From positions 1,240,001-1,304,000 of the forward strand of contig CAWFME010000005.1 in assembly GCA_963816955.1 (NCBI GenBank): a DNA stretch of 64,000 nucleotides, in the 5' to 3' direction. Shown one piece after another: positions 27,456 to 36,777 of this stretch. The position numbers and the translations under genes were made by a program. The number at the start of each line of letters is the position of its first letter. Position 1 is the first letter of the stretch. Source of the stretch: DATFQI01 sp963816955. GTDB taxonomy: Bacteria; Actinomycetota; Thermoleophilia; Solirubrobacterales; Solirubrobacteraceae. Under the pieces are notes generated by a model. The model saw only the letters and a list, made by a program, of their open reading frames with translations, did no database searches and was not told the origin of the DNA.

Positions 27456-27506
27456 TTCCCACCTTCGTGTGATGACCGGGGGCCGGCGCGGCCCGAGGGT
27501 GGCGCC

Positions 27507-29522
27507 ATGTCCAAGCCAGCCTTCCGCCCCGACGTCGAGGGGCTCCGCGCCGTCGCCATCCTCGCCGTGCTGCTCGCCCACGCCGGCGTCGGGCTCGTGC
27601 AGGGCGGCTTCGTCGGCGTCGACGTGTTCTTCGTCATCTCCGGCTTCCTGATCACCCAGGTGCTCGTGCGCGAGCTCGAGGCGACGGGAGCGATCTCGCT
27701 CACGCGCTTCTTCGCCGGCCGCGTCAAGCGCCTGATGCCGCAGGTGCTGGTCGCGATCGCCGCCGTGGTCGCGGCGTCCTCGCTGCTGCTGCCTCCCGTG
27801 CGCGCCGACGCCGTCGCGTCCGACGTGATGGCGGCCGGCGTCTACGCGATGAACTGGCGGCTGTCGGAGGGCGCAGTCGACTACTTCGCGGCGGGCGACG
27901 CCGACGGGCCGCTCGACCACTTCTGGTCGCTCGCGGTCGAGGAGCAGTTCTACGTCGCCTGGCCGCTGATGCTGCTCGTGCTCGCCTGGGCGACGCGCCG
28001 CCGGCGCGAAGCGCACGGGCCGCTATTGGCGCTCCTGGCCGTCGTGGCGGCCACGTCGTTCGCGTTCGCCGTCCATCACAGCGCCGCCGCGCCGGAGCAG
28101 GCGTACTTCTCGCCCGCCGCGCGGGCGTGGGAGCTGGCGGCCGGCGGGCTGCTGGCCGTCGTGCTGCTGCGGCGGCGGCTCGGGCGCGCGGCGGCGCGCA
28201 CCGCGGGCTGGGCCGGGGGCGCGGCGATCCTGCTCGCCACGCTGCTCTTCGACGCGCGCACGCCGATGCCGGGGGTCCCGGCGCTGCTGCCGGTGCTCGG
28301 CGCCGTCGCGCTGCTGGCGGCCGGGACGAGCGCGGCGCCGGCGCTCCCGACGCGCGCGCTGGCCATCCGGCCCGCGCGCTTCGTCGGGCGGATCTCATAC
28401 GCCTGGTACGTCTGGCACTGGCCCGTGCTGGTGTTCGCCGCCGCCGGGGGGCCCCTGAGCACCGCCGAGGGCGTCGCCGTCACACTGGCCTCGCTCGTGC
28501 CCGCGCTGTTCACGCACCGCTGGATCGAGGAGCCGCTGCGGCGCTCGAAGGCGCACCTGCGCCGGCCGCGGGCGATCCTGATCGGCGCGATCGCCGGGCC
28601 CGCGGTCGCGGTCGCGTCGGGCGTGGCGCTATCGGCGAGCCTGACCTCCCCGGCGGCGCTGGGAGCGACCGAGGCGGAGGGGGCCGCGCAGCTCCAGCGC
28701 ACCGGGCGCATCCAGGAGTCGGCCACCGCGCTGCGCCCGCGCCCCGTGGACGCGAGCAGGGACCGCGGCAAGCCGTACCGCGACGGCTGCCTCGTCGACG
28801 AGCGGGCGACCAGCTCGCCGCGCTGCGTCTACGGCGCGCGCCGCCCGCTGGCCACCGTCGTGCTGTTCGGCGACTCGCACGCGATGCAGCTGTTCCCGGC
28901 GCTCGAGCACGTCGCGCTGCGCCGCCGCTGGCGGCTGGTGAACCTGACCAAGGCGGGCTGCCCGCCCTCGGCCGTCTCCGTCGTCTCGCCGCTGTCGCGC
29001 CGGCGCTACCCCGAGTGCGACGCGTGGCGCGAGCACGCGCTGCGCCGGATCGAGCGCGAGGAGCGGCCGGCGCTCGTGCTGGCGGCGGGCTCCGCGCACC
29101 ATCAGGTGCTCGACGGCGGCGAGCGGCTCGGCGACGAGGCCGGGATGCGCGCGCTCGCCGAGGGCTGGCGACCGGTGCTGCGCCGGCTGCGCGCGACGGC
29201 CGGCCACGTCGTGGTGACCACCGACCCGCCGCGCGTGCCGCTCGACGTCCCGTCGTGCGTGTCCGAGCACCTCGACGCGCTGCGCCGCTGCGCGTTCGCC
29301 CGCGGCCGGGCGGCCGCCCGCGCGCAGGCGGTCGACGACGTCGTGCGCGCGGTCGACGGCGTCCGCGTGCTCGACCCGACGGACCAGCTCTGCACCGCGG
29401 AGCTGTGCCCGAGCGTCATCGGCGACGTGCTGGTCTACCGCAACAGCGGCCACCTCACGGCGAGCTTCGCCGCCACCCTGGGGCCGTGGCTCGGGCGCGG
29501 CCTCCCGCGGCTCGCGCGCTAG
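27507..29522 (+). CDS. OafA/YrhL-type acyltransferase with C-terminal SGNH domain
   Basis: 671 aa. The N-terminal Acyltransferase_3 membrane domain has RPDVEGLRAVAILAVLLAHAG (catalytic His), DVFFVISGFLIT, FFAGRVKRLMP and FWSLAVEEQFYVAWP over about ten helices (residues 1-375). The extracytoplasmic SGNH domain starts near residue 440 with FGDSHAMQLFPALE (Ser nucleophile block) and ends with RNSGHLTASFA (the His block). Such proteins O-acetylate cell-surface glycans or peptidoglycan. The target is probably a surface polymer. Confidence 0.9.
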   Translation: MSKPAFRPDVEGLRAVAILAVLLAHAGVGLVQGGFVGVDVFFVISGFLITQVLVRELEATGAISLTRFFAGRVKRLMPQVLVAIAAVVAASSLLLPPVRADAVASDVMAAGVYAMNWRLSEGAVDYFAAGDADGPLDHFWSLAVEEQFYVAWPLMLLVLAWATRRRREAHGPLLALLAVVAATSFAFAVHHSAAAPEQAYFSPAARAWELAAGGLLAVVLLRRRLGRAAARTAGWAGGAAILLATLLFDARTPMPGVPALLPVLGAVALLAAGTSAAPALPTRALAIRPARFVGRISYAWYVWHWPVLVFAAAGGPLSTAEGVAVTLASLVPALFTHRWIEEPLRRSKAHLRRPRAILIGAIAGPAVAVASGVALSASLTSPAALGATEAEGAAQLQRTGRIQESATALRPRPVDASRDRGKPYRDGCLVDERATSSPRCVYGARRPLATVVLFGDSHAMQLFPALEHVALRRRWRLVNLTKAGCPPSAVSVVSPLSRRRYPECDAWREHALRRIEREERPALVLAAGSAHHQVLDGGERLGDEAGMRALAEGWRPVLRRLRATAGHVVVTTDPPRVPLDVPSCVSEHLDALRRCAFARGRAAARAQAVDDVVRAVDGVRVLDPTDQLCTAELCPSVIGDVLVYRNSGHLTASFAATLGPWLGRGLPRLAR

Positions 29523-29593
29523 TCTCCGCGCCATCGGGGGCCGGCCCTGGGGAGGGTCCCGGCCCGGTGGAGATCACCACGGGAGGGTGAATC

Positions 29594-32005
29594 TTGAGTA
29601 GTTTCCGCGCTCCGGCGCTGCGCGCATGCGCGCTCGCCGCGGGCATCACGTTGCTGGGCGGCGCTTCCGCCCAGGCCGCCGAGCGGGTCACGGCCTCCAA
29701 GGCCGTCGCGCGCTCGTGCCACGACCGCTACGTCGGCGCCACCAGGAGCACCGACGTCTCGCGAACCATCGCCTCGAGCACCGGACTGGTGCGCGCGCGC
29801 CTGGCCGGCCGGGGCGACTGGGACGTCGCCGTCTTCGACGCGAAGACGCGCCGCAACGTCGCCGGCTCGGCCGGGTTCGGCTCGTCCGAGCTCGCCGAGG
29901 GCTTCGTCCGCAAGGGGCAGCGCCTGCTCGTGCAGGCCTGCCGCTACCGCGGCGGCGCCAAGGGCGCGAAGCTGAGCGTCAGCTTCCTCGGGATCGAGGG
30001 CGACGCCAAGGCCGCCGCGGCCGGCGGCAAGATCCAGGTCGTCGACGTCGCCACGCGCGACCGGGCCGGTAAGGAGCGCCTGCAGGGCCTCGGCCTCGAC
30101 CTGACCGAGCACGGCGACGCCGACTCCGTCGAGGTCGTGCTGCACGACGCCGCCGACGAGCAGAAGCTGCGCGACGCCGGCTTCAGCTTCGACGTCCGGA
30201 TCGCGGACCTGGTCGCGCGCACGAAGGCCAACCGCGCCGCCGACCGCCGCTTCGCGGCCCAGGTCGAGCAGACCGCGCTGCCCTCCGGGCGCACGACCTA
30301 CCGCCGGCTGGCGGATTACGAGCTCGAGATGAAGCAGCTCGCCGCCCGCTACCCGAGCCTGGTCAAGCCGGTCACGCTCGCGGAGACCACGCTCGAGGGC
30401 CGGCCCGTCAACGGCATCGAGATCACGCGCAACGCCGACGACACGCGGGACGGCAAGCCGGTGTTCCTGCAGCTGGGCGTCCACCACGCCCGCGAGTGGC
30501 CCTCCTCGGAGCACGCGATGGAGTTCGGTTACGACCTGCTGACCAACTACGGCAAGTCGGCCCGCACCACGCGGCTCGTGAACGCGACCCGCACGATCGT
30601 CGTTCCGATCGTGAACGTGGACGGCTTCAACCTGTCTCGCGAGGCGCCCGACGACTCGGGCTCCGGCTTCGCGTACAAGCGCCGCAACTGCCGCGTGGTC
30701 GACGGGCAGACGCCGGCGCCGGGCGCCTGCGGCCTGCAGGTCAATCGCAACAAGGGCGTCGACCCCAACCGCAACTACGGCGGCCTGTGGGGCGGTCCGG
30801 GCGCGAGCTTCAACCCCAACAGCGACACCTACCGCGGCGCCGGCCCGTTCTCCGAGCCCGAGACGCGCAACATCCAGAAGCTCGTCTCGAGCCGCCAGGT
30901 GACGAACCTGATCACCAACCACACCTACTCCAACCTCGTCCTGCGCCCGCCAGGGCTCGTGGCACAGGGCCCGCCGATCGACGAGCCGGCCTACCGCGCG
31001 CTCGGCGAGCGGATGACCGACCACAACCTGTACGCCAACATGCCGAGCTACGGGCTGTATGACACGTCGGGGACGACGGAGGACTGGAGCTACTACGCGA
31101 CGGGCGGCTGGGGCTTCACGTTCGAGATCGGGCCCGACGAGTTCCACCCGCCGTTCGAGCAGGGCGTCGTGAACGAGTACCTCGGCCGCGGCGACGTCGT
31201 GGGCGCGGGCAAGGGCGGCAACCGCGAGGCGTACTACGAGATGCTCGAGAGCACCGCGGACGCCGGCATGCACTCGCTGCTGACCGGCAAGGCGCCGAAG
31301 GGGTCGACGATCACGCTGCGCAAGCAGTTCCAGACGAAGACCTCGCCGGTGATCGGCCCGGGCGGCACCACCTCGCCGCCGCTGGAGTTCACCGACACGC
31401 TCACGTCGAGCTACACCGTGCCCACCAACGGCAAGGTCGACTGGCACGTGAACCCGTCGACGCGCCCGATCGTCGCCGGCAAGCCGGGCCGCGAGCCCGC
31501 CGGGCCGCCGACGCCGACGTTCGCGCTCACCAACCCGGCCGGCACCCCGCCGCCGGACCCGTCCTCGAAGTCCTTCGAGGACGTCCCGTTCACGGTCCCG
31601 GAGACGGGCCCGAACGGCGAGCGCTACGACAACGGCCGCCTGACCGCCCACATCGAGTGGGCCAACGCCGCCCAGGACTGGGACATCGTCCTGTTGCGCA
31701 ACGGCCGCCAGGTCGCCGGCTCCGCGGCCGGCGGGACGACGCAGGAGAACGCCGTCTACATCGATCCCGAGCCGGGCGAGTACGTCCTGCGCGTGATCAA
31801 CTGGGACTCGCCCTCCTCGGGCACCCCGGACTGGAGCGGCAGCGTGAGCTTCCAGTCGCCGACCCCGGCCGTGGCCGGGACCACGGAGGCCTACGACCTC
31901 ACGTGCACCTCGCCGGGCGGCGCCGTGACCGACACGCGCCAGGTGTTCGTCGGGCGCGGCGAGCGCTACGACCTCGGCAAGACCTGCGGCAAGAAGAAGC
32001 ACTAG
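29594..32005 (+). CDS. Secreted M14 zinc carboxypeptidase
   Basis: 803 aa. Signal peptide to about residue 29 (GGASAQAA). A pre-domain (30-230) precedes the M14 peptidase: zinc ligands His298 and Glu301 in VHHAREWPSSE, substrate-binding NRNYGG, third ligand His in TNHTYSNLVL, and catalytic Glu in FTFEIGPDEF. The C-terminal 250 residues hold beta-sandwich modules typical of exported peptidases. It removes C-terminal residues from external peptides. The start is a TTG with GGGAGGG 6 nt upstream. A perfect hairpin follows the stop. Confidence 0.9.
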   Translation: MSSFRAPALRACALAAGITLLGGASAQAAERVTASKAVARSCHDRYVGATRSTDVSRTIASSTGLVRARLAGRGDWDVAVFDAKTRRNVAGSAGFGSSELAEGFVRKGQRLLVQACRYRGGAKGAKLSVSFLGIEGDAKAAAAGGKIQVVDVATRDRAGKERLQGLGLDLTEHGDADSVEVVLHDAADEQKLRDAGFSFDVRIADLVARTKANRAADRRFAAQVEQTALPSGRTTYRRLADYELEMKQLAARYPSLVKPVTLAETTLEGRPVNGIEITRNADDTRDGKPVFLQLGVHHAREWPSSEHAMEFGYDLLTNYGKSARTTRLVNATRTIVVPIVNVDGFNLSREAPDDSGSGFAYKRRNCRVVDGQTPAPGACGLQVNRNKGVDPNRNYGGLWGGPGASFNPNSDTYRGAGPFSEPETRNIQKLVSSRQVTNLITNHTYSNLVLRPPGLVAQGPPIDEPAYRALGERMTDHNLYANMPSYGLYDTSGTTEDWSYYATGGWGFTFEIGPDEFHPPFEQGVVNEYLGRGDVVGAGKGGNREAYYEMLESTADAGMHSLLTGKAPKGSTITLRKQFQTKTSPVIGPGGTTSPPLEFTDTLTSSYTVPTNGKVDWHVNPSTRPIVAGKPGREPAGPPTPTFALTNPAGTPPPDPSSKSFEDVPFTVPETGPNGERYDNGRLTAHIEWANAAQDWDIVLLRNGRQVAGSAAGGTTQENAVYIDPEPGEYVLRVINWDSPSSGTPDWSGSVSFQSPTPAVAGTTEAYDLTCTSPGGAVTDTRQVFVGRGERYDLGKTCGKKKH

Positions 32006-32022
32006 GCCGAGCCATCCACGGT

Positions 32023-32051
32023 GCACCGGGCGGCCTCGCGCCGCCCGGTGC
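32023..32051 (+). terminator. Hairpin terminator between carboxypeptidase and prfA
   Basis: A perfect 12-bp stem, GCACCGGGCGGC with GCCGCCCGGTGC, around a 5-nt loop, 17 nt after the peptidase stop. No U-tract. The prfA -10 box follows directly, so this separates two transcription units. Confidence 0.75.
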
Positions 32052-32068
32052 GTCGTAACCTTGGCGCC

Positions 32069-33118
32069 GTGATCGAAGGGCTCGTAGAGCAGATCGAGGC
32101 GCGGTTCGCCGACGCGCAGGCGCAGATGAGCGATCCCGAGGTGATCTCGGACCGCAAGCGCTACGCCGACGCCGGGCGGCTGTTCAACCAGCTCGCGCCC
32201 GCCGCCAAGCTGGCCGAGGAGTGGCGGCTGGCCCGCTCGGACGCCGAGGGCGCGCAGGAGATGCTCGACGAGGGCGGCGAGGACGCGGAGATGCGCGCGG
32301 AGCTCAACGGCGCGCGCGAGCGGATCGAGCGCCTCGAGGAGGAGATCCGGCTCGCGATGGTCGAGCGCGACCCCAACGACGACAAGAACGTGATCGTCGA
32401 GATCCGCGGCGGCGCGGGCGGGGAGGAGGCCGGCCTGTGGGCGGGCGACCTCTACCGCATGTTCACGCGCTACGCGGAGCGGCGCGGGTTCGCCACCGAC
32501 ACGATGGACGCCTCCGACGGCTCCTATACGTTCGAGGTCAAGGGCGACGGCGCGTACTCCGTGTTCAAGTTCGAGGGCGGCACCCACCGCGTCCAGCGCG
32601 TGCCCGAGACGGAGTCCCAGGGGCGCATCCACACCTCCACGGCGACCGTCGCGGTCCTGCCGGAGGCCGAGGACGTCGACATCGAGATCGACCAGAACGA
32701 CCTGCAGATCGACGTCTACCGCTCCTCCGGGCCGGGCGGGCAGTCCGTCAACACGACCGACTCAGCCGTGCGCATCACGCACAAGCCGACCGGCATCGTC
32801 GTCTCGATGCAGGACGAGAAATCCCAGCTGCAGAACCGCGAGCGCGCGTTCAAGGTGCTGCGCGCGCGGCTCTACGAGGCCAAGGTCGCCGAGCAGCAGG
32901 CCGAGCTGGCCGCCGACCGCCGCTCCCAGGTCGGCACGGGCGAGCGCGCGGAGAAGATCCGCACCTACAACTTCCCCGAGCGGCGCGTGACCGACCACCG
33001 CGTCAAGCTCACCGTCCACAACCTCGACGCGCTGCTCGCGGGCGAGCTGGACGAGATGACCGCGGCGCTGCAGGACGCCGAGAAGCGCGCGCGGCTCGAG
33101 CAGGCGTCTACGGCCTGA
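32069..33118 (+). CDS. prfA: Peptide chain release factor 1
   Basis: 349 aa. Recognises UAA/UAG stop codons and releases the nascent chain. The GGQ loop is SSGPGGQSVNTTDSAVRITH. The stop-recognition region HRVQRVPETESQGRIHTSTATVAVLPE and the C-terminal FPERRVTDHR are intact. The GTG at 32,069 gives the normal length and is preceded by TAACCT with a 7-nt gap, a leaderless arrangement. Next is prmC, which methylates the GGQ glutamine. Confidence 0.96.
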   Translation: MIEGLVEQIEARFADAQAQMSDPEVISDRKRYADAGRLFNQLAPAAKLAEEWRLARSDAEGAQEMLDEGGEDAEMRAELNGARERIERLEEEIRLAMVERDPNDDKNVIVEIRGGAGGEEAGLWAGDLYRMFTRYAERRGFATDTMDASDGSYTFEVKGDGAYSVFKFEGGTHRVQRVPETESQGRIHTSTATVAVLPEAEDVDIEIDQNDLQIDVYRSSGPGGQSVNTTDSAVRITHKPTGIVVSMQDEKSQLQNRERAFKVLRARLYEAKVAEQQAELAADRRSQVGTGERAEKIRTYNFPERRVTDHRVKLTVHNLDALLAGELDEMTAALQDAEKRARLEQASTA

Positions 33119-33234
33119 CGCGCTCCGCGGCTGCGCTCGTCGTCGCGCGGGGCGCGGCGCCCGCGAAGAGCGGCGCGGAGGCGAGGCATACCCGATGCAT
33201 GTGTTTACAGGCGACGGTTGTCACACTGGGGCGG

Positions 33235-34080
33235 GTGGCTCGGACACCGCTCGCCCAGACCTCGGTTCGCGACGCCCTCGACAGCGCGCTGGGAGCCATC
33301 ACGGCCGCGGGCTGCGACACGCCCCGCCTCGACGCCGAGCTGCTGCTGGCCGCCGCGATGGGCGTCGACCGCGCCGTGATCGTCTCCGATCCCGGCCGCG
33401 AGCTGACGCCCGAGCAGGCGCGGCGCTTCCAGGCCTACGCGATGCGGCGCACGCAGCGCGAGCCCGTCGCCTACATCCTCGGCACCAAGGGGTTCCGCAC
33501 GATCGACCTGCTGGTCGACCCGCGCGTGCTGATCCCGCGCCCGGAGACCGAGCACCTCGTGGAGGCGGCGCTCGAGCTGCCGCTGGGCGCGCGCGTGGCC
33601 GACGTGGGCACGGGCTCGGGCGCCGTCGCGCTCGCGCTGAAGGCCGAGCGGCCCGACCTCGAGCTGCTCGCCACGGACGCGAGCGCCGACGCGCTGGCCG
33701 TCGCCCGCGCCAACGCGGACCGGCTCGGCTTGGAGGTGGAGCTGCTGGAGGGCGACCTGCTGGCGCCCGTCGAGGGCCCGCTCGCCGCGGTGCTCTCCAA
33801 CCTGCCGTACGTGGCCGACGCCGACCGCGGGCGCCTCGCTCCCGAGATCACGCGCCACGAGCCGGAGATCGCGCTCTACGCAGGCGATGACGGGCTCTCG
33901 CTGATCCGCCGGCTCGCCCCGCAGGCGGCCGCGTCGGGCGCCGCGCTGCTCGCGCTGGAGGTCGGCTTCGGCCAGGCCGGAGCGGTGGCGGAGATCGTCC
34001 GCGAGGCGGGCTTCGCAGACGCGCGCGAGCTCGCGGACCTCGCGGGGATCGCTCGCGTCGTGGTGGGGACGCGCCGATGA
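33235..34080 (+). CDS. prmC: Release factor glutamine methyltransferase
   Basis: 281 aa from the GTG at 33,235; an ATG at 33,199 would add 12 residues. The N-terminal helical domain (TSVRDALDSALGAITAAGCDTPRLDAELLL) and the link VAYILGTKGFR lead to the SAM-binding domain (RVLIPRPETEHLVEAAL, ADVGTGSGAVALALK). The catalytic motif reads NLPY instead of the commoner NPPY, within SNLPYVADADRGRLAPEI. It N5-methylates the GGQ Gln of RF1/RF2. Its stop overlaps tsaC (ATGA). The 116 bp after prfA hold no other gene. Confidence 0.93.
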   Translation: MARTPLAQTSVRDALDSALGAITAAGCDTPRLDAELLLAAAMGVDRAVIVSDPGRELTPEQARRFQAYAMRRTQREPVAYILGTKGFRTIDLLVDPRVLIPRPETEHLVEAALELPLGARVADVGTGSGAVALALKAERPDLELLATDASADALAVARANADRLGLEVELLEGDLLAPVEGPLAAVLSNLPYVADADRGRLAPEITRHEPEIALYAGDDGLSLIRRLAPQAAASGAALLALEVGFGQAGAVAEIVREAGFADARELADLAGIARVVVGTRR

Positions 34081-34697
34081 TCACGGCCTCCGAAGCGGAG
34101 ACGTTCGGCCGCTGCATCTCGGTCGGCGGCGTCGCGGTGTTCCCCGCCGACACGGTCTACGGGCTCGCGTGCGAGCCCGACACGCGCGAGGCGGTCGAGC
34201 GCCTGTACGCGCTCAAGGGCCGGCGCCCGGACAAGCCGGCGGCGGTGATGTTCTTCGACCTCGAGCTGGCCTTCGCGGCGCTCCCCGAGCTCGAGCCGCG
34301 CACCCGCTCGCTGCTCGAGCGGCTGCTGCCCGGCGGCATCACCGCGCTGCTGCCGAACCCGCTGCGCCGCTACCCGCTCGCATGCGGGCCGGACCCGCAC
34401 ACGCTCGGCCTGCGCGTGCCCGCGCTGCGCCCCGAGACCGAGGCGCTGGCGGAGATGCGCTGGCCCGTGATGCAGAGCTCCGCCAACCGCGCCGGCAGGG
34501 TCGATGCGCAGCACCTGGAGGAGGTCCCGGAGGAGATCCGCCGCGGCGCCGACCTCGTGCTCGACGGCGGCGAGCTGGAGGGCACGCCCTCGACGGTCGT
34601 GGACCTGCGCCGCTTCGAGCTCGACGGGATGTGGGCCGTCCTGCGCCAGGGTGCGGTGCCCGAGCGCGACATCGAGCTGGCGGCGGCAGACGCCTGA
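34077..34697 (+). CDS. tsaC: Threonylcarbamoyl-AMP synthase (Sua5/YrdC family)
   Basis: 206 aa, YrdC domain only. Makes threonylcarbamoyl-AMP from threonine, bicarbonate and ATP for the t6A37 modification of ANN-decoding tRNAs. Typical motifs: FPADTVYGLACEP, YALKGRRPDKPAAVM, LLPGGITALLPN, LRVPALRPE and QSSANRAGRVDA. It is translationally coupled to prmC by a 4-nt overlap. Confidence 0.93.
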   Translation: MITASEAETFGRCISVGGVAVFPADTVYGLACEPDTREAVERLYALKGRRPDKPAAVMFFDLELAFAALPELEPRTRSLLERLLPGGITALLPNPLRRYPLACGPDPHTLGLRVPALRPETEALAEMRWPVMQSSANRAGRVDAQHLEEVPEEIRRGADLVLDGGELEGTPSTVVDLRRFELDGMWAVLRQGAVPERDIELAAADA

Positions 34698-34742
34698 GCC
34701 GGTGGTACGGTCAAGAGCCCACTCGAACCCTGGAGCTCGCCG

Positions 34743-36035
34743 ATGACCGACCTGCAGCCCGACTACTTCGAGCGCCCCCTCTCCGACGTCGACCCCGAGG
34801 TCGCCGAGGCCCTGGACCGGGAGCTGGTGCGCCAGCAGCGCACGCTGGAGATGATCGCGTCGGAGAACTTCGTGCCGCAGGCGATCCTCGAGTGCCAGGG
34901 CAGCGTGCTGACCAACAAGTACGCGGAGGGCTACCCCGGCAAGCGCTACTACGGCGGCTGCGAGCACGTCGACGTGATCGAGCAGCTCGCGATCGACCGC
35001 GCGAAGGCGCTGTTCGGCGCCGAGCACGCCAACGTCCAGCCGCACGCCGGCGCGCAGGCCAACACGTCCGTCTACCACGCGCTGCTGCAGCCCGGCGACA
35101 CGATCCTCGGCCTCGCGCTGCCGCACGGCGGGCACCTCTCGCACGGCATGAAGATCAACGTCTCCGGGCGCCTGTACGACATCGCGCCGTACGAGGTGGA
35201 CCGCGAGACCTGCCTGATCGACATGGACGAGGTCGAGCGGATCGCCCACGAGCGCACGCCGAAGCTGATCCTCGCGGGCTGGTCGGCCTACCCGCGCTTC
35301 CTGGACTTCGAGCGCTTCCGCGCGATCGCCGACGACGTCGGGGCGCTGCTGATGACCGACATGGCGCACTTCGCCGGGCTGGTCGCGGCGGGCCTGCACC
35401 CGAACCCCGTGCCGTACTCCGACGTCGTGACGACGACGATCCACAAGACGCTCGGCGGCGCCCGCGGCGGCATGATCCTGTGCCGCGAGGAGTTCGCGAA
35501 GAAGATCAACTCGGCCGTGTTCCCCGGCCAGCAGGGCGGGCCGCTCGAGCACGTGATCGCCGGCAAGGCCGTCGCGCTGAAGATCGCGGGCACGGAGCTG
35601 TTCAAGGAGCGCCAGCAGCGCACCGTGGACGGCGCCAAGGCCGTGGCCGAGAAGCTGCTCGGCGCGGGCGCCGGCGTCAACGTGCTGACGGGCGGCACCG
35701 ACGTGCACCTCGTGCTCGTCGACCTGCGCGAGTCCGAGCTGGACGGCCAGATGGCCGAGGACCGGCTGCACGACATCGGGATCACGGTGAACCGCAACGC
35801 CGTGCCGTTCGACCCGCGCCCGCCGGCGGTCTCGTCGGGCCTGCGCGTCGGCACCTCGGCGCTCGCCACCCGCGGCGTGCAGGCCGAGGACTTCGCGGAG
35901 ATCGGCGACATCATCGCCCGCGCGCTGCAGCCCGGCTTCGACGACGCCAAGGGCGAGCTGGGCGACCGCGTGAGCGCGATCGCCGACCGCTACCCGCTGT
36001 ACGCGCAGCTCGGCGCCCCCGCCGCCGTCGCGTAA
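34743..36035 (+). CDS. glyA: Serine hydroxymethyltransferase
   Basis: 430 aa. PLP enzyme converting serine and tetrahydrofolate to glycine and methylene-THF. The PLP lysine is in TTTIHKTLGGARGG; MIASENFVPQAILE, NKYAEGYPGKRYYGGCEHVDVIE and FPGQQGGPLEHVIAGKAVA are family hallmarks. It has its own putative -10 (TACGGT at 34,706) and a Shine-Dalgarno GGAG 7 nt before the ATG. A 10-bp perfect hairpin follows. Confidence 0.97.
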   Translation: MTDLQPDYFERPLSDVDPEVAEALDRELVRQQRTLEMIASENFVPQAILECQGSVLTNKYAEGYPGKRYYGGCEHVDVIEQLAIDRAKALFGAEHANVQPHAGAQANTSVYHALLQPGDTILGLALPHGGHLSHGMKINVSGRLYDIAPYEVDRETCLIDMDEVERIAHERTPKLILAGWSAYPRFLDFERFRAIADDVGALLMTDMAHFAGLVAAGLHPNPVPYSDVVTTTIHKTLGGARGGMILCREEFAKKINSAVFPGQQGGPLEHVIAGKAVALKIAGTELFKERQQRTVDGAKAVAEKLLGAGAGVNVLTGGTDVHLVLVDLRESELDGQMAEDRLHDIGITVNRNAVPFDPRPPAVSSGLRVGTSALATRGVQAEDFAEIGDIIARALQPGFDDAKGELGDRVSAIADRYPLYAQLGAPAAVA

Positions 36036-36050
36036 CGCCGCGCTGCCGTT

Positions 36051-36073
36051 GCGGCGCCCCTCCGGGGCGCCGC
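36051..36073 (+). terminator. Hairpin terminator after glyA
   Basis: GCGGCGCCCC pairs perfectly with GGGGCGCCGC around a 3-nt loop, 16 nt after the glyA stop. No U-tract. Confidence 0.7.
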
Positions 36074-36108
36074 TATCGCGTTCCCGCACCGGCAACTAGA
36101 GTTGCGCC

Positions 36109-36777
36109 GTGGACGGCCCTTCCCCGGCGCTCAGGTCCGAGTCCGCCCGCGAGGTGGTCGACCGGCTCGCGGCGCAGCGCACGGGCGCGCCCTACGTGCT
36201 GTTCCGCGACGGCGACCGCAAGCAGCGGATCCTGGTGCTCCAGGAGGAGCCGCCGCTCGTGCACATCGGCCGCGGCCCGGCGTGCGAGATCGCACTGCCA
36301 TGGGACACGGAGGTCTCGCGCGTGCACGCGATCCTCGAGCGCGCGGGCGGTCACTGGACGCTGGTCGACGAGGGGCTGTCGCGCAACGGCTCGTTCGTGA
36401 ACGGACATCGCGTGCGCGGGCGCAGGCGGCTCGAGGACGGCGACGAGCTCGCCGTCGGGCAGACGCGCCTGCTGTTCGTGTCAGGGGGCGAGCCGGCTCT
36501 CGCGCCGACGGACACCACCAAGGAGCACGAGCGGCCGCAGCTCTCCGGCGCCCAGCAGCGCGTCCTCGTCGCGCTGTGCCGGCCGCTGCTGGCGGACCCG
36601 TTCGCCGGCCCGGCCTCGAACCGCGAGATCGCCGAGGCGCTGTACGTGAGCGTCGACACCGTCAAGAGCCACCTCCAGACGCTGTTCGACCGCTTCGGGA
36701 TCGGCGAGCTGCCGCAGAACCGCAAGCGCGCGGAGCTCGCCCGCCGCGCGATCGAGTCCGGCGCCGTCGCGCACTGA
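36109..36777 (+). CDS. FHA-domain protein with C-terminal LuxR-like HTH
   Basis: 222 aa. Residues about 40-125 form an FHA phosphothreonine-binding domain: VHIGRGPACEI, VSRVHAILERAGGHW and LSRNGSFVNGHRV. Residues about 150-215 contain a helix-turn-helix (SNREIAEALYVSVDTVKSHLQTLF split across two helices, ending FGIGELPQNRKRAELA). This joins phosphopeptide reading to DNA binding, suggesting a transcription factor controlled by Ser/Thr kinases; two such kinases lie at 25.0 and 41.4 kb. The GTG start has TAGAGT 6 nt upstream. The last 297 bp overlap an antisense gene. Confidence 0.82.
   Translation: MDGPSPALRSESAREVVDRLAAQRTGAPYVLFRDGDRKQRILVLQEEPPLVHIGRGPACEIALPWDTEVSRVHAILERAGGHWTLVDEGLSRNGSFVNGHRVRGRRRLEDGDELAVGQTRLLFVSGGEPALAPTDTTKEHERPQLSGAQQRVLVALCRPLLADPFAGPASNREIAEALYVSVDTVKSHLQTLFDRFGIGELPQNRKRAELARRAIESGAVAH

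Noticed and set aside
24927..28016. A 1029-codon minus-strand open frame opposite the receptor kinase
   Set aside because: His/Arg/Gly-rich composition typical of an antisense shadow; the plus strand encodes clear kinase and FG-GAP motifs.
29519..32632. A 1037-codon minus-strand open frame opposite the M14 carboxypeptidase and prfA
   Set aside because: Same shadow composition and it spans two unrelated validated genes and a terminator.
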